Assembly: GCA_039621445.1 (NCBI GenBank)
Contig: CP154957.1
Coordinates: 17,802,595 to 17,866,594, forward strand
Source: Euglena gracilis
Taxonomy: Eukaryota > Euglenida > Euglenophyceae > Euglenales
Direction of reading: 5' to 3'
DNA length: 64,000 nucleotides
The notes below the pieces were generated by a model. The model had not been told where the DNA came from. It saw only the letters and a list, made by a program, of their open reading frames with translations, and searched no databases. Shown here one piece after another: positions 1 to 13,160 of this stretch (the stretch's first letter is position 1; the number at the start of each line of letters is the position of its first letter). Position numbers and translations under genes: made by a program.

Positions 1-290
1 GCCTGCATCCATTGGCTCACAACCGAGCCAAAATGACCACAAAAGCCCCAAAGAGCAACCAAAGGACCTAAAATAGCTTCAAATAACCTTAAATAGCCCA
101 AAAATGCCAAAAATATCCACAAAAGTTTCACAAAAATCCACAAAAATATCCAAAATCACCAAAATGGCACAAAATGACCAAAAATGCCATAGCAATGCTC
201 ATATTGACCCAAATTAGCCCAATATTTGCCCAAATCAATGCAAAATAGCCCAAATTAGCAAAAAAAAAAAACATTTTGCCAAAAAGCCAA
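1..290. repeat. A-rich degenerate short-motif repeat
   Basis: The stretch is built from variations on CCAAAAATG and CCACAAAA-type words with irregular spacing, about 10-15 bases apart. No reading frame of note is present. It looks like a decayed tandem repeat or simple AT-rich spacer. Confidence 0.5.
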
Positions 291-445
291 AATGGATGTA
301 ATGGGAGACGTGATTTGTCAAGGCAAAATAGCCCAAAGTAACAATATTATAAAAAAATGCAGAGGGTGGAGGGTCGTTTCGAACGAGCGAAATCGATCGA
401 ATTCGAATGGAGGGTCGAACATGGCCTGTGTACAAAATTGGTTAC

Positions 446-592
446 CTGCCGGAGGCTCCAGGGAGGCTCCAGGAGGCACCTCGGGTAAGCAGCCTCCAGG
501 GAGGCTCCCCAGAGGGAGGATCCAGGGAGGCTCCAGGGAGGCTCAGGTAACCAGCCTCCCTGGAGCCTCCCTTAAGGCTCCAGGTAACCAAA
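446..592. repeat. GGAGGCTCCAG minisatellite with inverted units
   Basis: Units of about 10-12 bp (GGAGGCTCCAG and close variants) recur in direct and inverted orientation; CCAGCCTCC occurs in the same tract. The unit GGAGGCTCC is nearly self-complementary, so the tract can fold on itself. Open frames here are simple products of the repeat. Confidence 0.6.
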
Positions 593-689
593 AGTGAGGA
601 TTCCAAATTTTCTGGGACCCCAATCAAAGGGCTGGATACTACGCCAAATTGTTGGAAAATCCCTGATTCTTCTGTAGAAATAATGGCAC

Positions 690-975
690 CAGGCTTCTTT
701 TGAAGACCCCGGGGGGGGGGGGGGGCAACCACCCAGCCCATCGCAGGACCCCCCCCCCCCCGGGACCCCGCCCAAAGTTTGGGCCGTCTGAAGCCATTTC
801 CCACTTCGCGCTCCTCCCGCACTCCCGCTTCGTGCCGGGAGTACCCACAGCCAGGCCTCTGGAACCGGACCCGGGGGGGTGCCTTCAAATACACAGCCCT
901 CCCGGGGGGAGGCGAGAGGTTAAACTGGGGGGGGGGGGTTCGGACCCCCTGGGTTAAAAGAGTGGCCCAGACACA
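690..975. mobile_element. Degenerate MITE-like element with G/C-run interior
   Basis: The left end begins CAGGCTTCTTTTGAAGACC, followed by long G and C runs, like the better-preserved element at 18,406-18,685. The right end (GGGTTAAAAGAGTGGCC) is only a loose inverted match, and I see no convincing target duplication. It is probably an old member of the same family. Confidence 0.35.
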
Positions 976-2470
976 TATGAACACATGAATGTTTTCGCAC
1001 TCCCCATCAGAGATGTCCTGGAAAAATGTGTGGCATGGAAGGCCTTCTCCAGTACAGGGTTCGGATTTGGGTTGATTGTTGGGGATAGGTTTGGGGTTAG
1101 ACTTTATGCAAATTAACCTAGATTAACCCAAAATTAGGCCAAATTTATAAACATAAATAAAACCCCCTGGGCCGATCGAGCAAAAATCCAAAAAAAGACA
1201 CCCCAAAGACACCCCCCCCCCTGACAGCACAAAGCGCCAAAGCGGTGAGACTTTTCCCTGAAAAATCACCAAAAACCTCAATTTCAGACAAGCAAATGAT
1301 TAATTTCATTTTTTTTAGGATTTTTGAGTTCCAAAAAAAATATAATTAATTTCAAATTGAAACCATTTACATACAGCGCAAAGCGCCAAAGGAAAAACTT
1401 TAGTGTTTAAAGAAACCTGGAAAATGACGCTTTCTTCGGGCAGGGTCGGTCAAGAAAGAATGCAAAATAAGTCCACCCTGTGGGGGTTTCCAGCAACAGA
1501 CCCAAAAAGAAGGACCTGGGTCTTATTTTTGGGGGGTTTAATGTTTGGAAGGTCCCAAAATCATAATTCCTTGTGTGCCACAGTTGTAAGCCACAAAAAG
1601 CTTTTCCACGTACTGGGTAGACAAAAATTGCTGTAAAAATTTTATGGTGAAATATATGTGGTGATTTTTTGGTTTTGAAACAAAGATTGTGGTGAAATTC
1701 GGCATTTAAGCACTCCTTAATACTTTTTTGCCATATATCACGTGGTTTTTTCCATGCTTCTTATTGAGAAACAAAACCTATGTGTGTCAAGGGTCAATAT
1801 TTGCCAGTATTTGTGCAATTTTTGTCATTTTCGGGCATTTTGGACCATTTCCCAGCCATTTTTTATCATCTTCGACTGTGGGCTGAAGCTCCACGGAAGA
1901 GGGTGTGGGAAGTCGACACCAGTCGAAAATTACAGTAAAAATAATTATGGAAAATTTTGGGTACTTAACCAAAATTTTTGTCTGCCATAATTTTTGCCCA
2001 CCCTGTGCATGGAAGGATGCTCATGAGCGGTCATGAAAACCCTTGAGTGACACTCAAGAATGCTCAACCTTAGCCCCCAAATTCCTTCGGGAAGCCACCG
2101 TCTCAATTTTTTAAAAATGTTCTTCGGCAACAAAGGCGGTGCAAGGATACACTGGACACTGGGGATCGATCTTCATGAGTTATGCGGGGCAGCAGGGAAC
2201 AAGAGGAGGGACGGGGATGCGATCCAGCCAAAGCCCACCCGTCGCAGGAAACAGAACTTTCCGGACCATTCCGAGCGCACTGCAACGACACAACAGCATC
2301 CGAGTCGTCGGACTGACTGTGAACGCTCTGCTGGATATTTTTGGGGGGTGCCTTCAAAAACCAGCCGAATGGGCGAAAAAATGTTAACACCTTCCGAGGG
2401 ATGATATGCATCTAAACAGCTGTATTTTCTTTCTGCTGTTTTTTTTTCTTTGCTCTGCATGATGGTGATG
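976..2470. other. AT-rich spacer without recognisable genes
   Basis: Short open frames on both strands have no recognisable domain. The words GCGCAAAGCGCC and CAAAGCGCC near 1,226 and 1,376 resemble the GC hairpin words scattered through the window. I see no other feature. Confidence 0.4.
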
Positions 2471-2475
2471 CTGAA

Positions 2476-2715
2476 ATTTGGAAAGCGCTTTGGAACGGCA
2501 GACTGGATTTCAAAACCAAAAAACACAAACCACTAGTGCACCAAAGCGCCGCCGCCTTGCTGGATTAGGTCTGACCTCCCGCCCCCCCTCCCCCCCTTCC
2601 CCCCCCCACCCCCCCACCGCCCACCCCCCCTCCCCCCTCCAACCCCCCCCCACCCCGCCCCCAAGTCCCGCCCTTTGGAAACGGCAGACTGGATTTCTGT
2701 TTTCATTTGGGGAAT
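2476..2715. repeat. C-run tract between two related copies of a short repeat
   Basis: Two related copies (around 2,482-2,513 and 2,670-2,702) share the words CTTTGGAA and ACGGCAGACTGGATTTC. Between them lies a tract of about 90 bases made almost entirely of C with isolated T and A. The Pro- and Gly-rich frames here come from the tract and are not real proteins. Confidence 0.55.
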
Positions 2716-4980
2716 AGAACTGGGGGCAGAAACCCGTTTGGGATATAAACGCAAACGTTGCTTATTTCTGGTTGTCATGAGACGAAGGACACTTTCATAC
2801 ACGCACCTGGCATCCTGGCGATTGGCCAGGTCCACGAGTGAAGGTAAAGCTGGGGGCCAAGTGAGCACGTTAAGTATTCTAGTGGGACAAGAAAAATGAA
2901 CCAAAAAGCCTAAAAAATGCCAAGATTTCATGGTAAGGCCCAAGGCCTTGAGACGAGGGGGGTCAATCGCTGAAAGGGGAGTAGTTCGGCAAACTGACAT
3001 TGGATGGGAAACCGTTCAGCGGACGTCAGAGGCGGGTGGGCTGGAACCGGTCATATATAATGCACCTCGGTGGACCTCGCTGCCCATATGGGATTCAAGG
3101 GGCTGTACCGGGTGCTGCAGGGCGGAGTCCCACCCAGATCCGGTGGTCTGTCAGGAGGGTGGGGCATTAAAGGCATTGGCTGCAGCGGTATTGCTGGGCG
3201 AGTGTCTTCGGGTTAGGATGAATGAAAAAAATCGAAAACAATTGAAAACGTCAAAAAAAAGCCCCTGGCACGAGGAAATATGCAAAAAAATCGGGAATTT
3301 CAGTGATGCAATTCATTTCGATACATAATCTGCTGTCCGAGAAGTGTTGTTGGCACAAAGGGTGTAACAACAACACAAACGTTCCAACTTAACAGTATGG
3401 CATTTGGACTTCCAAAATCGACTCGTGGGGTTTTATTATGTTTGGAAGTTGCTTGTATTTAGAATTCGCTGATATATTCTGTTTTTGTGCCCGTTTGATG
3501 AAAATTCCGTCATAGCATGTAAAAATGGGGGTTGCTTCTGTGGTCGGCCAAAAGGTTGTGTATAATTGGGGGACGCTTATTGCAAAAATGCGCTTATCTT
3601 GGGAGCAGAGGTTTGTCAGGAGTTTGTTAGGGGTCCGGTCTCACCCCAGGGAGTGTGGGATAACCCTCAAAATAAGTGTCAAACATAAGTGGGAAAAAGC
3701 GCCAAATGAGCGGAAAAACAAGCAAAAAAAAATAAGCGGGAAAAAATATGCAATTTGTGGTGACACCTGGAGCGAATGCTTTATCAGCCATCTTCATTTT
3801 GGGCCACTTTGGGTCATTTTGGGTCATTTCTGGCCAGTTGTCAGCCACTACGCTTCCTCCAGAAATAGCTTCTTTCTTAATTAATTAATTAATTTCTTAG
3901 GGACTGATTCACAAGAAAAATGGATGATAAACGCCAATTCATTACAAATATATGTCACATTCTCTAAAATGTGGCATAAATGAATAAAATTAATTAATTA
4001 AAAGGAATTAATACGTACGGGAAGCCTGTGGCACGAAAAGGCCCAAAATGACCCAAAGCGGCAAAAAAAAATGGTCCAAAAAAGGAAAAGCCCTAAATAA
4101 TATAATAATTAACCGTAAAAAATATTGTGGTCAAAATATGCGATAATGTGCAAATATGCGGCGGAACTCCTGCAAAACCTCGAAATAAGCACTGAATAAG
4201 CGTGAAATATGCAAAATGAGCTCTTTTCGCCAAAAAAAAAAAGCAAAATAAGGCTAATCACGCAAAATAGGCGCAAAACAAGCGACCCACCCCCTGCACC
4301 ACCCCCCCCCCCCCGCGGCCCGGGGCTTGGGGGGACACCTTTGGGGGTCAATTTTGGGGTCCAAGATTGCAAAAGCACCGAAAATGGAACAAAACCCCAC
4401 CCCCAGCGGGGTACCCACTCCGCCCAACTCCCCACTCCCCCACCGGGGGGGGGGGGAGCTCGGCCGGGACCCACTTTAAAAATACCCGATTGGGGGAGAG
4501 GGGTATATCACTGCTGTGACGCAGAGGGTGTGTCAACAACACAAAATGTCTTGTACAAAAGCGGGGGGGGGGGAGTTCCAACAGCAACGCCGCCGCCTTG
4601 GTCACGTTGACCAGCTGTGCCTCTGCCAGCCACCATTTACCACAACAGAACGCACTCTCGTACAACGCGCAGTACAGTACAGTCGAGCCCCCCGCGGCCC
4701 CGAAAGTAGGAATGAATTGGGGGGCGGCTGAGCAGCAGCAGCGGAGGACAACCACCAGCGGCGAAACTGGGGTAGCGTCAAACAAGGGCTGAGGGCTGCA
4801 GAGGGAGATGCGCGTGCACCGCGTGTTTCGCACCATGTGCGGCACCGCGTGCAAAAATTGCACATTCGGAAATGATTCTCCTCACGCGGTGCACGCGGTG
4901 CGGAAGCACCCCGCGGTGCCAAGTCCTCTGGGGCACCAGGAAGCACCTTCCACACTCCACCTGGCGGGACACTGGGCGGC
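2716..4980. other. Spacer with TTAATTAA-rich and C-run patches, no identifiable gene
   Basis: The segment 3,875-4,010 contains several TTAATTAA words. Positions 4,290-4,460 contain G/C runs of the type found in the repeat families of this window. A frame at about 3,030-3,230 (plus) could encode ordinary protein, but I recognise no family and see no supporting splice signals. Confidence 0.35.
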
Positions 4981-5222
4981 ATGGCAGGTGCCGAGGAATA
5001 GTATGACTTTGATACAATTCCACGAGTCAGAAGCAGATTTAAGTGGTTCCCCCATCACCAGCCATGTTTTGTCGAAAAAAAATATTGCCCAGCTTTAGTG
5101 GGCGGCATGATGCTGAGGAATAGTATGCCTTTGATACAATTCCACGAGTTAGAAGCAAATTTAAGTGGTTCCCACTTCAACAGCCATTTTTTTGTCACAA
5201 AAAAATATTGCGCAGCTTTTTC
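4981..5222. repeat. Two tandem ~115-bp units
   Basis: The segments about 4,981-5,098 and 5,100-5,220 share nearly all of the run from GGCGGCATG through GAGGAATAGTATG and TTGATACAATTCCACGAGT to ATATTG and CAGCTTT. They differ by point changes and small indels. This is a simple tandem duplication with no coding signal. Confidence 0.75.
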
Positions 5223-5800
5223 TTCTGTCTATTTTTTCATCTGTGTAATGCCGGGGATGTGTTTTTCACTGCGTAAGAATGAAACTGGGACACTATCGTC
5301 AGATGCCAGGTCACAGATAGGAATGACAGCTTCTGCGCCCTTTGCAAAAAGCTTTGCAGGGGCCCAACCAAGCAAAATCAAACTTCCACTATTTTTGTCC
5401 TGGTCCACCAACTAAGCTTTTGCCACCACCTCCCCCCCCCCCAATCATACAACAGGGGCAACTTGCAGTTGACCGATGCTTGCAGCCAAGGAGTGCTCCA
5501 CTATTTGCTCTTGTTGCGGACATCCCAACCTTTTTGCACAAACCAGGGCCTCCGAGAGAGAACATGTCAAATATGCCCCTGAATAGAAAATAAACCGCTC
5601 CCCGTTCAGATAAATTGCACCTTCCACTGCTCCCATCTCCATTGAAAGGTTGCAGGCCGACGAGCAGAAAAACATTCAACTTTTCGATTGACCGCAAAAC
5701 CGAAAGCGTATCTGGACGTTGGAGGGCGGGGTTGCTCTTCTGTTTAGACCCTGCTCTGAGAGGGTTTGCTGCCTCCGCTCTGGCCAAAGAAAGGGTCAGG

Positions 5801-5942
5801 GAGGAGGTTAAAGTGCAATGCAGCAGTACAGTACAGGGGGACTAGGGAGGAGGTTAAAGCGCAATGCAGCAGTTCAGTACAGGGGGAGGTTAAAGCGCAA
5901 TGCAGCAGCGCAGTGCAGTACAGTACAGGGGGACTAGGGAGG
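5801..5942. repeat. ~35-bp tandem repeat (AGGTTAAAGYGCAATGCAGC)
   Basis: Four units carry AGGTTAAAG(T/C)GCAATGCAGCAG followed by CAGTACAGGGGG and sometimes GACTAGGGAGG. Unit length varies from about 28 to 47 bp. The related word CAGTACAGTACAG also occurs near 4,668-4,683. Confidence 0.7.
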
Positions 5943-6867
5943 ACTCTACGCCGGAGGGCTCTGTTCGACATCGGCTGCACCAGCCACCCGGCCCATCCTG
6001 GTGGGTCCCACTACCCACCACCCTTCCCGGACCTCCTGGCGTGCAAAAACTTACGTTTCAAATGTGTTTGAAACCATTTTACGAACTGCCCCGCCACCCG
6101 CAGGCCTTCCTGTGCAGCCTTACCCCTGCACCCAGCTGAAGCATTGACAGACTCAGCCATCCCAAAAGCTGGAGCGTCAAAGACTGGTACAGGGTGGAGC
6201 ACACAATACTGACCCTCAATAACAGCGACACACAAAAAAAAGTGTTTTGCATTTTGTGCAAAAAAAAAAGCACACAACCACAAAAAAACATAAATTGCAT
6301 GTTCATTGCATTGCATTCCTCCTGATCCCCAGGATGTGCAAAAAAGGCAACTTTGTCAAAGTTTTAAAACACAAGGAAAAAATCATGTTTGCCCCCCCTG
6401 GATGGCAAAGTGAGATCTGTAGAGGACGGTTTGAGCAGAACCACAAATGGAAGAACACATTGCACACAGACAGAACACGACTGGTTTCAAAAATATCTCA
6501 CAAAAGAAACTGCACACACACACAAAAAAAATTTTGCCATTGAAAAGAGCAAGGTAAAAAAATGTTGCCAATGAACTTCAGCAGAAGCCACAGATCAAAA
6601 GAACTCCTGCAAAAACTGCTTAAATACCAAACGATGAAAGAAAAAGAAACACTGCAAATATCAGCTTTTAGGAAAAGAGGGAAATATCTTGCGACATTTG
6701 GGGGGGGGGGGGGCAGCCCGAGAAGCAGTTCCCTCTGAAGGGCGTGGCAGAGAGGGGCGGGCTCAGGAGCCCCGTCGCAGGGACTTCCGGAATGGGAGAC
6801 ACTGAGACACCCCGCGAGGCCCAGGGCCGCACGGCAGCGGCTCTGGCGCGGAGGCGGCCGGCCGGGG
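5943..6867. other. Spacer with no recognised feature
   Basis: The segment has moderate base composition with A-runs and many short open frames on both strands. None shows a domain or paired splice signals. A G-run near 6,701-6,713 precedes the MITE that begins at 6,876. Confidence 0.35.
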
Positions 6868-7161
6868 GCCGGGGTCAGGGTTTTTTTTAAGACCGGGGGG
6901 ACCCCCCCAGCCCCTGGGGTGGGCCCCCCCGGGGGAGGGGGGGTGGGTCTCGGGGACCCCCCACTTTTGCCCGAAAATGGCCAAAAATGATAAAAATAGC
7001 ACCTTTTCAAAATTTTCGGTGCCTTCGCTGAAAAGGATATACCCACCAGCCCCAACCCACACCCCCCCGGGGGGAGGGGGGGGTGGGGTGGGTGGGTCCC
7101 TTGGACCCCCCTCCCCCGGGGGTGGGGGTCCAAGACTAAAAAAAAAACCCCTTGCCGGGGT
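6868..7161. mobile_element. hAT-like MITE with 8-bp target duplication
   Basis: An 8-bp direct repeat, GCCGGGGT, flanks the element at 6,868-6,875 and 7,154-7,161. The body (6,876-7,153) starts CAGGGTTTTTTTTAAGACC and ends with an imperfect inverted copy. The interior has G/C runs and a central word AAAATTTTCGGTGCC that matches the centre of the element at 18,406-18,685. No transposase is encoded. An 8-bp target duplication is typical of the hAT superfamily. The target site is itself GC-rich, so a chance match cannot be fully excluded. Confidence 0.55.
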
Positions 7162-9200
7162 CCGCGGGGGCAATATAGGGCGGAGGGACCCCGCAGTGCC
7201 CCGTGAGACGGGGCGGGGGGGGGGGCACCCCAATCTGCACCCCAAGACTCCATGTTCCTGCGCTTGGACTCTGATGCCGGGTACTGTCGACTCGATGGCG
7301 AGGTTCGACACCTCCTCAGAACCAGCACAACGCCCAAAAACCCTGCAGGGGGCTGAATTTTTTGGCCCAAATGCAATAAAGTACTTGGAAAGGCTCCTTG
7401 AGGAATCTCTTGAGGAAAAAGGGATGCATTCATTCCGGGAAACACAAAAAACTGCTCAAAAATCAGTTTCCTGACACCAAAAAATACGGATTGGTGAAAA
7501 AAAAATGAGCCATACCGTCTGCTGGGTTGGGATTTGGCGAACAACACTTGTCACCCCCCCCCGAGCTTTCTCAGAAAGAACAATAATTCCCACAGTGCAC
7601 TGTACAGCCGGGAACCATGTCCCACGACTGTCGCTCTGAGTAATCGAAAATGCACCAAGCAGGTGCGAGCACTCGGAATGCTGATTCAAAAGTGGGACAA
7701 GGCTGTTCCTTTCAAGATTGGTTTCCGAAGTAACGCTTTTGAGTTTGAGGCAAGAGGAACAAGGGGGTTTGCAGACCGGCTGGTATTATTCAGTGACACA
7801 TGATATGTATGTACATTTTTTGCAGCAAGATGTGACAGGTCTGCTGCAAATGACTGGCCACCATACGCAGCCCACAACACCAGGTCCAAGGGGCAATTTA
7901 CATCTTTTGCGTGCCATAAATGTTGTGTTATGTGCATACATCTGAACCATTAAGTGATGGGTGCGACCACCACCCGCGCAAATATGCACAGGTTTGCTTA
8001 CGGTGGATTCTGCTCAACCCCATTTTGTGGCTTTGGAATGCATTACTTTGTTGGCCGGGAATGAAGAGAAAAAAAACAACAAAAAACGGTCTCATTTCTT
8101 TTCAAAACATTTCCTAAAAGAAATCAAAAATATCGCCAGAAGAAATGTAAAAAAACAACAACGAAAAACACCAAAATTCGAAGAAGAAAAAAATACAAAA
8201 AAAGCACATTAAGCATTGGTTCCCTGCCTGTCTGGACCAGTTCCGTGGAGGGAGGGTGAAGCTCGGGGGTTCAGCTGGTCTGCTGTGTTGGCAGGGCGAC
8301 AGACGTCCAATTGCAAATCCTCTCCCTCTTTTCCTTTCCCGGTAGATCGGAGAGTAATAATGAAACCGTTTCAGGCATTGTGGGTGGTTGGGGAGGTTTC
8401 GGAGTCAATTCCTGGCAAGACCGACTCAGCCTCACTGGGTGATCTAGGACAAAAGTGCTGCTGGCTGAAAACTTTCTCGGGGGGGGGGGGGTAGGGGGGG
8501 ATTCGGACTTCCAGAAATGGGCTGCCCCAAGGCTCCACAGAAATCAAGAAGGCTGAAAAAGGAACTTGAACTTGAAGTCCACAGATCGGAAGGCCACGCT
8601 GGGGTGGAGGGAAACGGTAGGGAACGAGTTGTGTGGAGTGCCGTCAGGGCACAGAAACCAGTGTATGTTTTGGAAAATCATTCACAGTTTCTTCACAAAA
8701 AACTAAAATCAAAACCAAAGAGCAAAAAAATGGCAAAAAAAAAAAAAAAAAAGCAACACTAAAAGATTTTTGATTTACATTTTCGATTTTATTTTTAATT
8801 AAATCTTGGGTGCACGCCGATCCCGAACACAGAATTTACTGGGGGAAAAGTTCAAAAAGACAAAATGGCTGATTTTTCTGAGTTGAAAAATCAAATTAAA
8901 TAAAATGCAAGTATTACCAGGGACAAAATAAAAAATCACATTGATTGAATTGAAAACCACAAAAGTAAAACACAAAAACCGTGTTTCTGACCAACTGGCA
9001 AAATCCTTCATTAATGCCGGTGTATTATTGCACCAGTTTTACAACGTTTCCCCCCTCAAGATGACAAGTGTGTCTGATAGGGTTACCTTCGCCGAATCAC
9101 AGGATGCACGTTCCCAAGAGTCGGCTGAGGCTGCCATTTTCAAGCCTACTCTGGAACAGAGACACCATCAAAATTGCACTATAACACTTGCTTCGCCAAG
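7162..9200. other. Gene-poor spacer
   Basis: Short frames are scattered on both strands; a plus-strand run at about 7,620-7,800 is open but unrecognised. Long A-runs occur at 8,730-8,755. I cannot support a gene here. Confidence 0.35.
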
Positions 9201-9214
9201 ACTTTGTGTTCCAC

Positions 9215-9660
9215 CAAACAACCACCCAGCCACCCAGCCAGCCACCCCCCTGCTCCCCAGAGACTCCCCAGAGGACTCCCCAGCAAGGCTCAGCCGTGCC
9301 TCCTACAACCCATTAATATCCACAATAGCCACACAACCACAGCCGTGGCTGCCACTGGGTGGCACACACTTGGAGCACAGAGGTCTGCGACAACGTTTGC
9401 GCGTGACGAATGCAGACGACCCCCCCTTCTTGTAGGAGTGCCTTGGACAGCCGCCACTGCCGACCCAACCCCCGGCACCCCACCCAGGCCGGTGGTCGCA
9501 GAGGAACCGCTGGTGCAAACTGGGTCAGGGCCACCGCAGGTGGCAGGCGGGGGAATGCCTGGGTCGCAGGTGGTAGGTGGTAGGTGGTCGCGGCAGAGGT
9601 CGGGGCCGGGGGACACCTCGAGGACATTGGCCGTCTGTTGCACGGAGGGGTCGGCACCAA
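9215..9660. other. GC-rich coding-like island, strand unresolved
   Basis: Composition rises sharply in G+C compared with flanking DNA, as it does in the exons of the histidine-kinase gene. Both strands have open frames; the minus-strand reading is rich in Thr, Pro, Gly and Ala and has several Cys. No domain is recognisable. It could be one or two exons of an unknown gene or a decayed copy. Confidence 0.25.
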
Positions 9661-9764
9661 TTGTCAATCCACACCTGACAGTAGCATCCTTTCTACGCTC
9701 AGCATCCTGGCTGTGAACCTGACCCAAATGCCCCGAAAGCCCAAAAAAAAACAATGAGATAATG

Positions 9765-9907
9765 CCCTGCATCGTCCAGCATGGCCCAGCATGGCCCGGC
9801 ATCGCCCTGCATTGCCCAGCATATTGCCCAGCATATTGCCCAGCATTGCTCAGCATCGCCCAGCATCTCCCAGCATCGCCCTGCATCGCCCAGCATCGCC
9901 CAGCATC
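9765..9907. repeat. CATYGCCCAG minisatellite
   Basis: About 14 units of 10 bp (CATCGCCCAG, CATGGCCCAG, CATTGCCCAG) run head to tail, with a few 12-bp units that insert AT. All frames through it are open for short distances because of the repeat, not because of coding. Confidence 0.85.
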
Positions 9908-12900
9908 ATCAGAGGTGTTTGCCCGGGAGGTCGACTCGGGGGGGGGGGGAGCAGGGACGATGCGACGGACATGTTTCGTCGTGGCCAAAATAAACAACAA
10001 TTGACCTGGTCACATTATTGGCTGGGGTGGGCCCGTTTTTTTGGGGGGGGGGTCTTACTGGGCCCTCCTTGTGCTTTGTTGTGCTTAAGCTTAACGCCAG
10101 ATGCCAGAGAGGGGGTCGGCATAAATGGGGGATGGGTGTTGGTATAAACGTGGGTTGGTCAACATGGTATTTGGAGGGTTGGCTTGTGGAACATGCAGGC
10201 CCTTGGGTCCTGACTGAGAGGTCTGGATTTGTTTGCTTGAATGCTGCCCTCAATATCTCCTCATCAGGAAATGTCCTGTCACAGGAAAAAACAACGTCTC
10301 GAAAAATTAACAGCTGAATTAATAACATCCAGAGAGGCGCCAAAAAATGTGATGGCAAATCAGCAGGCAGGACGTCCTACCACATTCAATGAAAACTTTA
10401 CAAAAAATGACGAAAAAATCGCCACAGTGAGAGAATAAAGTTCCTTCTGGCATCCTTGGACCATCACCCATCCCGCAAAACATAAAGAAAATGCGTTCTT
10501 GGTTATTTTCATTTTTGACCCGGGACCAGCCGTTGGCAAGCCTAGTATACACACAAGGAGCAAACGAGGAAAAAATAACATCTCATTAAACAACATGTGA
10601 AAGAGGCTCAGATATAATTTTCTGAAAGTTCTGGACGTTATTTTTTTTCCAGGGGACAGTACGCAGTTATAAGAGGTTCGGTGTGGTGGCGTGATGGCCC
10701 AGCATCCCATGGATTGTCAAACTTGCACTGAAGCAGCCGAGGTGCCACCCAGAATGGTACGGCCATAGAGGTCGACCGAGCTCTGTTGGCAACATGAGGA
10801 AGGGGAGTGAGGAAGTGACACAGCATCCTGGGGTGTTGATTCTTTGGGGGAAGCACGGTTATGGGGGATCTCTGTAACTGACACCGATAACGAGCAGCTA
10901 TGCAACAAGATATAAGGTGCATTTTTTTTTGCAATGCACCCACCCACAACCGGCACTTTCCTCTCAGCTGATAGCCATGTTGGTGTGGAGTGTGGCAAGC
11001 ACTAGCAGTGGGCAGTAAAAAATGAAACTGCATGTTATAGGGCAATTCAGGAACGGGTTTGGAGCCACTTTGGACACAGTGAGACCGAACTCAGGCCAAA
11101 TTCAGTCAAAATTTTGACCCAAAGGCGGCCGAAAAAAATTCCAAAACAAAAACCTTACTTCCAGCCTAACTTTGGTCCTGAAATTGGTCAATTTTTGACA
11201 TGCCAGTCTTAATCTAACCAAGTTGCCCAAAAATCGCGTGGTTCCCAGCAAAACGAACCAAAAAATATCCCCTAAGTGGGACCCGGGTACCATCTTTGCC
11301 CCCCTCCCGGGTACAAAAGTAAGGGGGAAAGAAAAAACCAGCATACAGACCACGTGCCCCCCTTCTGGATTGGACGCTATTTCAGTCCTAATGTACACCT
11401 CCAGTCCCCCCCACGGGAGGGGGCGCTGGCACGGATGGGTGCGTTGAAGACGGTCCTCGGGCGCTCAAGCATCAGAATGCTAGAATGCTGCAGCCGCAGA
11501 CTCGGCGATGTGGGGGGTCTTTCTGCAGGCTGAGTGAGAAAAAAAAAGGTTGCCCAGGCACGTTGGGGGCCTCCGGGAAGGGGAATAATAAAATTAAGTT
11601 GTGAAAACGGGGGGGGGGGGGGCAGGGGTTTGCCAACGCAACCAGGGTTGAAATCACGGATAGGATTGGTGGCCAATCTCCACTTTGATGACGGGATACA
11701 TTTACACAGTTGCCAAACGTTGCCTCCCTGAATAACTTTGCGGGGAAAATCTGAGCACAGCATATATTTTTAATTGTGATTTTTTAAATTTAAATTTTGC
11801 AGGGTGCAGCCCTGTCCTTGCACAGCACCTCACCGGCCAGGACCTTACGGAGCGTCCATGTGGGCATATGGCCAGCGACATCAGGATGGGCTGGAGAGGA
11901 TCGGGACGCAACAGCAGGGGGCCACCGGGAGCAGGACTGAACAGAAAGGGCTATTGAGGGGGTGGTTGGCCTCCCCCGAGGCACGGAACCCCCCCCCCCT
12001 CACGCACCAGGATGGGAGAGGGGCAGGGCTGTCGGATAGGCCTGTGGTTGTGGGGGGGGACCCCACATCCAGGAGGGGGGATCGACCTCCCACCCAACGC
12101 CGCGCAAGGAAAAAATTCCTTCGGCCCCAAAAGAGAATTCTGACCTAAAAAGTGGCATCCCGGAAATACGAGAATGCCTGGGGACGGTGGGTGGTCGCCC
12201 CCCCTCCCCCCAAGCCCCACCCACCAGGATGGGGGTGTGGGGATCGACTGTCCACCCCCACCAACAGAGCTGCGGGGACTCCCGCCCAGCCCTGGCAAGG
12301 GAGGGGAACGGGCTTTCAAGGATTCCCGTTAGGCCCTGGCCATCGGGTGCCCCAGGGAGGCAGGCCGTGGAGGGGGGGGGAGGGGCAGAGGGGGGGGAAC
12401 ACATGGGATGGCTGACAGGCAACGGCGAGTCCAGGACCCCGGCCGAGCTGGTCGGCATGGGGGAGTGGCCGGCAGGGGGCAACCGAGAGGGAGGCCTCCC
12501 CGCAGTGGGGGGGGGGGCCACACATTCACAAGCGGGCATTGTCCGGGATGTCCCCCTCCCCGAGCCCACGGAACACCAACGTGAAAATCCTGATGGAGGA
12601 CGTTCGTGGGGGTTTAAGAATTATGAATTTCTGTAAAAATGGCAATCTGGACGGCCCGGACGCCCCTGTTCATTATGCAAGGTGGTTCGTCGTACATGGG
12701 GGGGGGGGGGAGTTCTGCGTATTATATGTTGTGCTTCTACGTATTGTATGTAAACAAGACTATTGTATTGCATACATATTGTACGTAAGCAGGAGGACAT
12801 TCGTGTGGCAGCTGATCATCACCTTACCGTTTGCATACAGGATCCCGGGAAGGGGAAATAAAAAAAACATTCACGACAAAAACAGCACCCAACCACTTCC

Positions 12901-12940
12901 AAACCCCACCTACCCGCCCCCCCTTGTCGTACGACCGGGT
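9908..12940. other. Spacer with GC-rich duplicated patch, no identifiable gene
   Basis: Positions 11,990-12,280 contain two related copies of a segment with CACCAGGATGGG, GGGGATCGAC and CCCACC. Open frames through 11,880-12,570 are Pro/Gly-rich in every frame and carry no domain. A minus-strand frame at 10,640-11,045 is open but unrecognised. Confidence 0.35.
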
Positions 12941-12947
12941 TCCTGCA

Positions 12948-13160
12948 ACTTGTGACCGGGGGGGGGGGTCGTAACACCCCCGTAACCTGCAATCTGTGAC
13001 CGGGGGGTGGATGTAAATGCGGGGGCGGTCGTAGGTAAGGTGGTGTTAAAATTTTCGCAACCTGCAACCTGTGACCGGGGGGGGGGGTCATAACACCCCC
13101 ATGACCTGCAACCTGTGACCGGGGTGGTCGTAAATGAGGGGTGGTCGTACAACAGGGGAG
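12948..13160. repeat. ~55-bp tandem repeat containing CCTGCAACCTGTGACCGG
   Basis: Four to five units contain CTGCAACYTGTGACCGGGG followed by a G-run, GTCGTAA or GTCATAA, and CACCCCC. Unit length varies because the G-runs vary. Confidence 0.75.

Noticed and set aside
4209-4863. Gly/Pro-rich frames around 4.2-4.9 kb
   Set aside because: Driven by C/G runs; no conserved motif on either strand.
11881-12569. Long Pro/Gly-rich frames on both strands
   Set aside because: Open in several frames at once because of G/C runs and a local duplication; no domain or splice support.
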